Shown here: positions 1 through 5,084 of the stretch, piece by piece
How positions within the stretch are numbered: position 1 is the stretch's first letter
Layout: every line of letters starts with the position of its first letter
NCBI GenBank assembly: GCA_016839385.1
Contig: JAEOUK010000205.1
Coordinates: 1-5,084 of the forward strand
DNA: 5,084 nt
Direction: 5' to 3'
From: Promethearchaeota archaeon
GTDB lineage: Archaea; Asgardarchaeota; Lokiarchaeia; Sigynarchaeales; MK-D1
Translations under genes and position numbers: made by a program
The notes under the pieces: generated by a model
What the model was told of the DNA's origin: nothing
The model's input: the letters and a program-made list of their open reading frames with translations, nothing else
The model's database searches: none

Positions 1-108
1 CCCCATCCAGCACCAGAAGAAGAAATCTCTCAACCAGCCCTCCCACCAGTTGAGAATGAACCTCCAAAGGTAGCTTCCGAGTATGCTGATGACACCTTAG
101 TACCATAA
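1..108 (+). pseudogene. 3' part of a Pro/Glu-rich linker frame entering from the left, ending at an in-frame TAA
   Basis: This frame is open from the left edge to TAA at 106-108 and is cut by the window boundary, so its start is not visible. The 35 visible residues are low-complexity and rich in Pro, Glu and Ala (for example APEEE, ALPPVENEPP), typical of a flexible linker between domains, not of a folded domain. After the TAA the same frame stays proline-rich (PEPLAIPALPAS) and runs on without another stop into the domain at 145-393. The simplest reading is one gene broken by a nonsense change or a base error. A single G-to-T change of a GAA codon would explain it, since restoring GAA gives P-E-P-E-P. 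The alternative is that a real gene ends here and a separate small gene follows. The nature of the upstream protein cannot be judged from what is visible. Confidence 0.5.
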
Positions 109-144
109 CCTGAACCTCTAGCAATACCTGCGTTACCAGCATCT

Positions 145-393
145 ATGGAAGCAGCTCAGATAGGATGTGTAATTATGGCAATTTTATCACAATATAAAGA
201 TATTTGGGTATCTCGAGTTGATGACAACACGGTATCTGTTGAATTCATGGATGGGCCAATCGCGAGATTCCATATTGAAGAAGGAAAAGTTAAATTTCAT
301 GAAGGCTCTTTCGATCCCACTATAATTGATCCTACAATTAAAAACAATATCAAAGAGAAATTCATTTCCTTGATTCAATCATTAAAAAGTTAA
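145..393 (+). CDS. Small alpha/beta domain protein of unknown function, probably the C-terminal domain of the interrupted upstream gene
   Basis: I do not recognise the family. The 82 residues read as a helix (about 1-18), then four likely beta strands (about 20-28, 29-36, 39-46, 48-53), then a polar C-terminal helix (about 63-82). No signal peptide, membrane segment, Cys cluster or catalytic motif is evident. The ATG at 145 is weak as a true start. No Shine-Dalgarno-like sequence lies in the 20 bases before it, a second Met occurs at residue 11, and the same frame is open upstream to the TAA at 106-108 with linker-like composition on both sides of that stop. I infer that this is the terminal domain of a longer protein whose linker is at 1-144. 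It could also be expressed alone after the break. The stop codon is TAA at 391-393, followed by a T-rich tract. Confidence 0.55.
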   Translation: MEAAQIGCVIMAILSQYKDIWVSRVDDNTVSVEFMDGPIARFHIEEGKVKFHEGSFDPTIIDPTIKNNIKEKFISLIQSLKS

Positions 394-401
394 TAAATCA
401 T

Positions 402-430
402 CTTTTTTATCATCTTATTTATATTTCTAT
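402..430 (+). terminator. T-rich tract, possible archaeal terminator of the upstream gene
   Basis: Nine bases after the stop codon at 391-393 the + strand becomes strongly T-rich, with a run of six T at 403-408 and further T clusters to about 427. Archaeal RNA polymerase terminates mainly on U-runs in the transcript, without needing a hairpin, so this is a plausible terminator for the gene ending at 393. The general AT richness lowers its specificity. Confidence 0.4.
418..425 (+). promoter_or_regulatory. Candidate TATA box for the ligase gene
   Basis: TTTATATT resembles the archaeal TATA element. Transcription would be expected to start about 25 bases downstream, near 444-450, giving a short leader before the ATG at 462. 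No convincing purine-rich BRE is visible directly upstream, and the region is AT-rich throughout, so this is a weak call. Confidence 0.3.
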
Positions 431-450
431 ATGTATCCTCTAGTAGGATC

Positions 451-455
451 GTGAG
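451..455 (+). promoter_or_regulatory. Shine-Dalgarno-like GTGAG before the ligase start
   Basis: GTGAG lies six bases before the ATG at 462 and is complementary to the conserved pyrimidine-rich 3' end of archaeal 16S rRNA. It supports ATG 462 as the ligase start. It follows a short inverted repeat, ATCCT (435-439) and AGGAT (445-449). Confidence 0.5.
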
Positions 456-461
456 AAGCAC

Positions 462-2288
462 ATGGAGTTTGAAACCCTAGTTTCCTATTATGAGAAGATT
501 TCATCAACATCGAAACGTTTAGAGATTTTAGACTTATTGTCTCAATTATTTATGTACATTCGAGATAATCCTAATAAAGTTGATGAGGGAGATCTCGAAA
601 AAATAATTTATTTGACACAAGGAACGTTATATGCTGAAATTTCGGAACAACCGAAGCTGGGATTAGCAGAAAAGACTCTTTTAGACCTCTTGTCTTCTTA
701 TTTTGCCGTTGATTCAGCTAAGGTAAAGTCTATGATGGTTAAAACAGGAGATTTAGGAGAAACAGCTGCAAGTCTCGCAGGCGGAAAGAAAAAACAAGGA
801 CAAATAACTGCATTTATGGGACTACAACAAGATATTCTATATATAAAAGACATTTATGATCGCTTGACAGAAATTGCGAGTATTAGTGGTACGAAATCTA
901 TGGATAAAAAATTTGACAAGTTACGTTGGTTATTAGCAAGATGTAGTCCTAATGCTATAAAATATTTAATGCGAATAATCAATTCTTCATTACGAGTTGG
1001 AGTATCAGACGCTTCTATTATGGACGCCTTAGCAATAGCCTTTCTTCAAGATAAAAAATATCGAGAGACAATAGAAAAAGCTTACAATATATATCCTGAT
1101 TTGGGTTATATTGGCAAAATAATTCAGAAAGAAGGACTTAACGGATTAAATTCAATCCAAATACAAATCGGTATTCCAATACGGATGATGCTAGCAAGTA
1201 GATTGGATTATACTCAGATACTAGATAAAATTGGAGGAAAATGCGTTAGTGAATACAAATTAGATGGTGAAAGATTACAAATTCACAAACAAGGAAGTCA
1301 AGTTTCACTGTTCTCTCGACGTTTGAAAAATATTTCTGAGCAATATCCAGATGTTCAACAAGTTATTATCAACAACATTAAGGTAGAAAATGTGATTTTG
1401 GAGGGTGAAGCGGTTGCAATGGACTCATTTTTTGAACAAATGTTACCTTTTCAAGTCCTAACCACTCGACGAAGGAAATATGATGTCGAGGAATTTGTCA
1501 AAAAAGTTCCCGTTTGTTTATTTTTATTTGATATTCTCTATTTGGAAGAAAATAATTCTAAAATCGCTGTATTGGATAAATCTTTGCCTGAACGAAGGAA
1601 ATTATTAGAAAAGATTACTAATGAAGAAAAAAATATACGAATTGTCATGCAAAAACCAATATCCACAACTGAAGAATTGGCTGAATTCTTCCAAGAAGCA
1701 CGATCAAAAAATTGTGAAGGAATTATGAATAAGTCCATAGATCCTGTTGAATCTGTCTATAAAGCCGGAAATAGAGGTTTCCTTTGGATTAAATTAAAAT
1801 CATTAGAAGCGGGTAAAATGAAAGATTCTATAGATGTTGTCCCTATTGGAGCTTATATGGGAAAAGGAAGGCGATCAAATAGATATGGAGCATTTCTAGT
1901 CGCTGTCTACAACGAGGAAAATGAAAAATTTGAATTTCTCACGCGAGTTGCTACAGGATTTTCGGATGATGATCTTGAGATTTTTTGGGAGACACTTAGA
2001 CCAACAAAAACTGATTCTAAACCAGAAAATGTGGTATGTAATTCTGAAAAACCTGATGTTTGGTTTAACCCAAGTATAGTTTGCGAAATCGTGGGTGATG
2101 AGTTAACTATAAGTGAAAAAGCAGATGCAGGTAAATTCTATAATGGTCAAGTTCGAGATAAAGGATATTCGGTTAGATTTCCTGTATTTCAACGTTTACG
2201 ACCTGATAAGGATATATTTAATTGCACAAAAGTGGATGAAATTATAGATTTTTATAGTATCCAGCTAAATTCAGAAGAGATAATATAA
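462..2288 (+). CDS. lig: ATP-dependent DNA ligase (archaeal Dnl1 type)
   Basis: Seals nicks in double-stranded DNA during Okazaki fragment joining and repair, using ATP through a ligase-AMP intermediate. At 608 residues it has the usual full length of the archaeal family. Order of domains: N-terminal DNA-binding domain (about 1-230, with the family-typical KTGDLGE near 94-100 and LRVGVSDASIMDALA near 177-191), adenylation domain (about 235-448) and C-terminal OB domain (about 455-590). Visible motifs: I, EYKLDGER 264-271, with Lys266 the predicted adenylated nucleophile; Ia, SRR 285-287; III, ILEGE 312-316; IIIa, LFLFD 353-357; IV, EGIMNK 419-424; V, WIKLK 442-446; VI, RFPVFQRLRPDK 572-583. 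No motif is missing. Residues 112-119 (QGQITAFM) resemble a PIP box in the same region where other archaeal ligases bind PCNA. The start is supported by GTGAG six bases upstream. The next gene follows after 24 bases on the same strand. Confidence 0.97.
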   Translation: MEFETLVSYYEKISSTSKRLEILDLLSQLFMYIRDNPNKVDEGDLEKIIYLTQGTLYAEISEQPKLGLAEKTLLDLLSSYFAVDSAKVKSMMVKTGDLGETAASLAGGKKKQGQITAFMGLQQDILYIKDIYDRLTEIASISGTKSMDKKFDKLRWLLARCSPNAIKYLMRIINSSLRVGVSDASIMDALAIAFLQDKKYRETIEKAYNIYPDLGYIGKIIQKEGLNGLNSIQIQIGIPIRMMLASRLDYTQILDKIGGKCVSEYKLDGERLQIHKQGSQVSLFSRRLKNISEQYPDVQQVIINNIKVENVILEGEAVAMDSFFEQMLPFQVLTTRRRKYDVEEFVKKVPVCLFLFDILYLEENNSKIAVLDKSLPERRKLLEKITNEEKNIRIVMQKPISTTEELAEFFQEARSKNCEGIMNKSIDPVESVYKAGNRGFLWIKLKSLEAGKMKDSIDVVPIGAYMGKGRRSNRYGAFLVAVYNEENEKFEFLTRVATGFSDDDLEIFWETLRPTKTDSKPENVVCNSEKPDVWFNPSIVCEIVGDELTISEKADAGKFYNGQVRDKGYSVRFPVFQRLRPDKDIFNCTKVDEIIDFYSIQLNSEEII

Positions 2289-2302
2289 ATTTTCCTTGAT
2301 AA

Positions 2303-2306
2303 GAGG
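2303..2306 (+). promoter_or_regulatory. Shine-Dalgarno-like GAGG before the membrane acyltransferase
   Basis: GAGG, within AAGAGGA at 2301-2307, lies six bases before the ATG at 2313, the same spacing as for the ligase. It falls in the 24-base gap after the ligase stop. This fits translation of an internal gene on a shared transcript and fixes the start at 2313. Confidence 0.5.
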
Positions 2307-2312
2307 ATTCTC

Positions 2313-3596
2313 ATGGCAAAAAGATTAGTTTTTATCGATTTTATCAGAGGAATGATGATTTTCTACATGATAATTCTTCATGCATTTTTAATTCGGGTGG
2401 TAGATCAACTAAAACCTATATTTGAAAATATTATGACTGAAGAGTCTCTACTAGTACGGATTATAGCTTCACCTTTCATTTTCTTTTCCCTTTGGGGTAG
2501 TTTTTTTTGTATGATTGGCGGGATCGTATTTATCTATCAAGCACGATCTACATTTGAAGCTCATATATCTTTCCAACCAGCTAATTATTTTTTCAAAAGA
2601 GCATTCTTAGGCATATTACTAATTGTAATCCAATATTTGTGGTTAACTATATTCTCACCAAAAAGTACTGAGCATCCTGGACCAATTACTTACTCCCTTC
2701 TCACAGGTACAATAGAACAATGGGGATTTACCGGATTCGATTTAATTCATTATGCAACCACAGGAATGATTGAATCACTCGGATGGATTATTGTAATACT
2801 TTCTGCGTTAGGGTATTTTGTTTATCGAAGAAGAGAGCGTGTTAATCTGAAATTCTATGTATTTTTTGGATTAGCATTTCTTGTTTCTATTGTACTAACT
2901 GTATTTCTCTCTTTATGGAGCAAAGATCCATTCTATTTTTTTACTGATTTATACAACTCTGGAAAAATAGGACAATTAATTATATTACTTAAATTAACCA
3001 GTAATCGCTTCAGTTTTTTTCCTCTTATAGTATTTGGAATAGCAGGCGGATTTATTGGATATAATCTAACTCGACAGAAAAGAGAGAAAACATTACTGAT
3101 GTTTTTATTTGTATGTGGATTTATTTGCATTATAGGATTTGTGATAATCTTATTAACAGGATTCGATATTGTGTCCGCATATATCAGCAGCTATGTTCGT
3201 TTACCATTGCATTTACTCAATTTTGGTGGACAATGTGTATTTATTGGTGTTTTTATCCTGATATTCAAAAATTATCAAACAACTGAAAGAGAACGCGACG
3301 TTGGTGTTGTCAGGTTCCTAGATATGTATAGTACAACTTCCCTTACAGTTTACATTTTAGAACCTTTGACTTCAGTAATTATTTATCAAATTTTTCAAAG
3401 TATATTCAATATTTTTGTTCCAGATGAATTTATAAGATCAGAATTTTTTGTCTGGATGCCATATCTCTTAGTAAATGGCATTTTATGGTATTGTATCTTA
3501 ATTTTATGGCGAAAATATCATTATAAATTTTCTGTAGAGTGGTTCTTGGGAAGATTTAGAAGTAAAAGTAAATTTTTAGTTAAATCTTCTCAATAG
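2313..3596 (+). CDS. Polytopic membrane acyltransferase-like protein (HGSNAT/DUF1624/DUF418/YeiB superfamily)
   Basis: A 427-residue integral membrane protein with about ten hydrophobic segments (roughly 8-28, 50-75, 95-115, 150-170, 181-201, 233-251, 261-283, 301-319, 340-362, 378-400). The N-terminus carries the signature of membrane acyltransferases: Arg4, Asp9, Arg12-Gly13 and His23 in the pattern R....DF.RG.........H. In relatives the equivalent His lies in the first membrane segment. The C-terminal FSVEWFLGRF (406-415) resembles the GPlEwl.R ending of DUF418/YeiB proteins, with the usual GP replaced by SV. Relatives move acyl groups across or onto glycans and lipids at the membrane. The substrate here is unknown, and an envelope glycan or lipid is only a guess. 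It is probably co-transcribed with the ligase, but a functional link is not apparent. Its last 17 bases overlap the end of the convergent AMP phosphorylase gene. Confidence 0.8.
   Translation: MAKRLVFIDFIRGMMIFYMIILHAFLIRVVDQLKPIFENIMTEESLLVRIIASPFIFFSLWGSFFCMIGGIVFIYQARSTFEAHISFQPANYFFKRAFLGILLIVIQYLWLTIFSPKSTEHPGPITYSLLTGTIEQWGFTGFDLIHYATTGMIESLGWIIVILSALGYFVYRRRERVNLKFYVFFGLAFLVSIVLTVFLSLWSKDPFYFFTDLYNSGKIGQLIILLKLTSNRFSFFPLIVFGIAGGFIGYNLTRQKREKTLLMFLFVCGFICIIGFVIILLTGFDIVSAYISSYVRLPLHLLNFGGQCVFIGVFILIFKNYQTTERERDVGVVRFLDMYSTTSLTVYILEPLTSVIIYQIFQSIFNIFVPDEFIRSEFFVWMPYLLVNGILWYCILILWRKYHYKFSVEWFLGRFRSKSKFLVKSSQ
3546..3593. terminator. Long inverted repeat at the convergent gene ends, possible two-way terminator or 3'-end hairpin
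   Basis: Positions 3546-3558 (TTGGGAAGATTTA) and 3581-3593 (TAAATCTTCTCAA) are complementary over 13 pairs with a single exception. That exception would be a G-U wobble in the + strand RNA, and nine consecutive pairs are perfect. Inside the loop, TAAAA 3563-3567 can pair with TTTTA 3574-3578. The structure ends one base before the acyltransferase stop and contains the AMP phosphorylase stop (3580-3582). No U-run follows it in either direction, so it is not a classical bacterial terminator. It may mark or protect both mRNA ends. Confidence 0.45.
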
Positions 3597-5084
3597 TCAT
3601 CCCCGAAAAACGCTGTGGGGGATGTTGATTGTAATATTTAACTGCTTGTTTGAGACGTTCTTCATTATCTGAAAAAATTCTGAAAATTACTTCACCTTCA
3701 TTCACACGTGAGCCACGTTTGTAAATGACTTCGACCCCAGCTTTCTTTTCAGCTGGACATCCTGCGATTTTTGCAATTCGATTAATGTGAGAATTTTCGA
3801 TTTGAGTAATGAAACCTGACTGTGTAGCTTTCATTTCTGCAATATAAGTCCCAACTTCAATATCTTCCCAAGTTATATCAGGATTCCCATTTTGGGCTTT
3901 GATAATTTCGCGCATTTTTTTCAGTGCTTTTCCGGAATTCAAGATTTCTATGGCTAATTCAGTTCCTTTACCTTCAGGAGCTTTTCCACCCATTTCAAGT
4001 AATACACCAGCTAGTTCAGCGGATTTATTTCTTAAACTAGTAGACCCTTTCTTAGGATTTTCAAGAAGATATAAAGCTTCTCGGGCTTCTAAAGCTGGAC
4101 CAACTGCATGCCCTATTGGTTGAGAAGCGTCTGTAAGAAGGCATATAGCTTCAATTCCAATTCTTTGAGCAATATCCTTGAAGCGTATAGAAAATTTCCT
4201 TCCCTCGTCAATCGTTGGAAATTTCGTACCTTTGCCACACGGAACGTCAAGAACCATTTTTTTAACACCCATACACATTTTTTTAGAAAGTATGGATGCT
4301 ATCATAAGAGGAAAGGGATCGCTTGACAAAGGTTTCTCAATTTGTATCAAAGCATCATCTGCTGGAGCTAAGGATAATGCGCCACCCCAAAAAATTCCTG
4401 CATTGTTCTTTTTCAAGATCTCAATCATTTGTTCTTTAGGAAAAGTTACATTAGCTAATACTTCCATACTATCTGCAGTACCTGAGGGACTAGTGATTGC
4501 TCGAGTACTTGTTTTAGGAATTAATAATCCAGCTGCTGCAACAATAGGAGTGATAATCAGAGTGACTTTGTTTCCTGGAACACCTCCAGTACTATGTTTA
4601 TCAAAAACTTCCTCACCAAGATCTAATACTATTCCCGAATGAGCCATACTTTTAGTCATATCTACGACTTCTCGATCTGTTGCTCCTCGAGTTTCTAATC
4701 CGATGACAAAAGCTGCAATTTCAATATCCAATAATGCTCCCGCAGTACAATCATTAATAATTTCTTGAATTTCATCAGTTGTTAATTCATTTCCTTTTAC
4801 TTTACGTTTAATTGCTTCGAAAGACTTTGGTTTTGATAGGAGTTGAATCTCAACTGATTTGTTTTTAGAGGATAATTTTAATTTCTCCCATAACTCATCA
4901 TATAATCCAACTTCACCTGATTTTACTATCTCAGTTCCTGTCGCTAAATTGATAATCGCTACTACTCCGTCTTCTTCAAGTTCCCCATTAGATTTTATAC
5001 GAGTTAATTTCACCCGATCCCCAGATTTCGCATTAATTTTGAATGCATCATCATCATCCATAATTAAAACTCGATTATTGCTAG
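3580..5084 (-). CDS. deoA: AMP phosphorylase (nucleoside monophosphate phosphorylase, thymidine phosphorylase family), 5' end outside the window
   Basis: Converts AMP (in known members also CMP and UMP) plus phosphate into ribose 1,5-bisphosphate and free base. That product enters the archaeal R15P isomerase / type III RuBisCO route to 3-phosphoglycerate. Residues are numbered from the Met codon at 5059-5061. An archaeal N-terminal domain (about 1-80) is followed by a small helical domain (about 84-150), the glycosyltransferase-3 core (about 152-345) and the PYNP C-terminal domain (about 405-485). Visible motifs: phosphate-binding KHSTGGVPGNK 155-165; TSTRAITSPSGTADSMEVL 184-202; WGGALSLAPADD 225-236; Ser256 and Lys260 in SILSK, in the position of base-contacting residues of bacterial thymidine phosphorylase. 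The LAPADD segment and N-terminal domain favour AMP phosphorylase over a nucleoside enzyme. The frame stays open upstream to the edge and reads NNRVLIMDDDDA, matching the family's VLINEEDA-like first strand, so Met 5061 is probably internal and about 10 residues are missing. Confidence 0.93.
   Translation of the reverse strand, partial: SNNRVLIMDDDDAFKINAKSGDRVKLTRIKSNGELEEDGVVAIINLATGTEIVKSGEVGLYDELWEKLKLSSKNKSVEIQLLSKPKSFEAIKRKVKGNELTTDEIQEIINDCTAGALLDIEIAAFVIGLETRGATDREVVDMTKSMAHSGIVLDLGEEVFDKHSTGGVPGNKVTLIITPIVAAAGLLIPKTSTRAITSPSGTADSMEVLANVTFPKEQMIEILKKNNAGIFWGGALSLAPADDALIQIEKPLSSDPFPLMIASILSKKMCMGVKKMVLDVPCGKGTKFPTIDEGRKFSIRFKDIAQRIGIEAICLLTDASQPIGHAVGPALEAREALYLLENPKKGSTSLRNKSAELAGVLLEMGGKAPEGKGTELAIEILNSGKALKKMREIIKAQNGNPDITWEDIEVGTYIAEMKATQSGFITQIENSHINRIAKIAGCPAEKKAGVEVIYKRGSRVNEGEVIFRIFSDNEERLKQAVKYYNQHPPQRFSGMTIEKI
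3598..3624 (+). terminator. Short GC-rich hairpin directly after the acyltransferase stop
   Basis: CATCCCC (3598-3604) pairs perfectly with GGGGATG (3618-3624) across a 13-base loop, starting one base after the acyltransferase TAG at 3594-3596. The sequence after it is only moderately T-rich. It lies within the coding sequence of AMP phosphorylase, over codons for a C-terminal NQHPPQRFSGM, so chance formation from coding constraint is possible. Confidence 0.35.

Noticed and set aside
106..108. Stop-codon recoding (selenocysteine or pyrrolysine) as an explanation of the in-frame stop
   Set aside because: The codon is TAA, not TGA or TAG, and it lies in a low-complexity linker where a special residue would have no evident role.
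187..378. 63-residue - strand open frame opposite the small domain gene (likewise 1538-1738 and 2933-3130)
   Set aside because: Antisense shadows, with no ribosome binding site and compositions unlike real proteins.
2501..2508. Run of eight T as a possible frameshift site or sequencing error in the membrane protein
   Set aside because: The frame stays open through the run, and membrane-segment character continues on both sides, so there is no sign of a break.
4178..4642. 154-residue open frame on the + strand opposite AMP phosphorylase (and smaller ones at 3899-4123 and 4108-4326)
   Set aside because: They lie wholly antisense to a strongly conserved enzyme, have no start signal or recognisable domain, and are explained as shadows of the real coding frame.
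1..5084. Mobile elements, CRISPR arrays, tRNA or rRNA genes, defence or toxin-antitoxin systems
   Set aside because: No direct repeat arrays, transposase motifs, tRNA-like structures or paired small genes were visible on either strand. The genes are ordinary housekeeping or metabolic types apart from the unknown domain at the left edge.

Overview
The window looks like ordinary chromosomal DNA from an AT-rich archaeon. Two long genes point that way: an archaeal-type ATP-dependent DNA ligase (Dnl1-like, about 600 residues) and an archaeal-type AMP phosphorylase. The AMP phosphorylase family is found mainly in archaea and some candidate-phyla bacteria. T-rich tracts and a weak TATA-like element fit archaeal transcription signals, and GTGAG and AGAGG elements fit Shine-Dalgarno-led starts. 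The style of the proteins would suit an Asgard archaeon, but that is a weak impression, not a demonstrated placement.

Layout. Positions 1-393 hold the 3' end of a + strand gene that enters from the left. It encodes a Pro/Glu-rich linker followed by a small alpha/beta domain of unknown function, and the frame is broken by one in-frame TAA at 106-108. Positions 394-461 are a short intergenic region with a T-run, a possible promoter and the ligase leader. Positions 462-2288 encode a complete DNA ligase with all nucleotidyltransferase motifs and an apparent PCNA-interacting (PIP) motif. After 24 bases comes a roughly 10-TM membrane protein (2313-3596) of the membrane-acyltransferase superfamily (HGSNAT/DUF1624/DUF418/YeiB-like). 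It is probably co-transcribed with the ligase. On the - strand, 3580-5084 encodes AMP phosphorylase. Its reading frame stays open to the right edge, and the true start probably lies outside the window.

How the genes relate. The ligase serves DNA replication and repair. AMP phosphorylase feeds nucleotide-derived ribose into the archaeal ribose-1,5-bisphosphate / type III RuBisCO route, but no partner of that route is visible here. The acyltransferase probably modifies a lipid or envelope glycan. I see no functional logic joining the three.

Most interesting points. (1) The stop codon inside a compositionally continuous proline-rich linker. (2) The PIP-box-like motif in the ligase. (3) The convergent junction, where the acyltransferase and AMP phosphorylase overlap by 17 bases inside a near-perfect 13-bp inverted repeat, with a second hairpin next to it. 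I found no mobile element, CRISPR array, RNA gene or defence-like system, and no convincing new multi-gene system.
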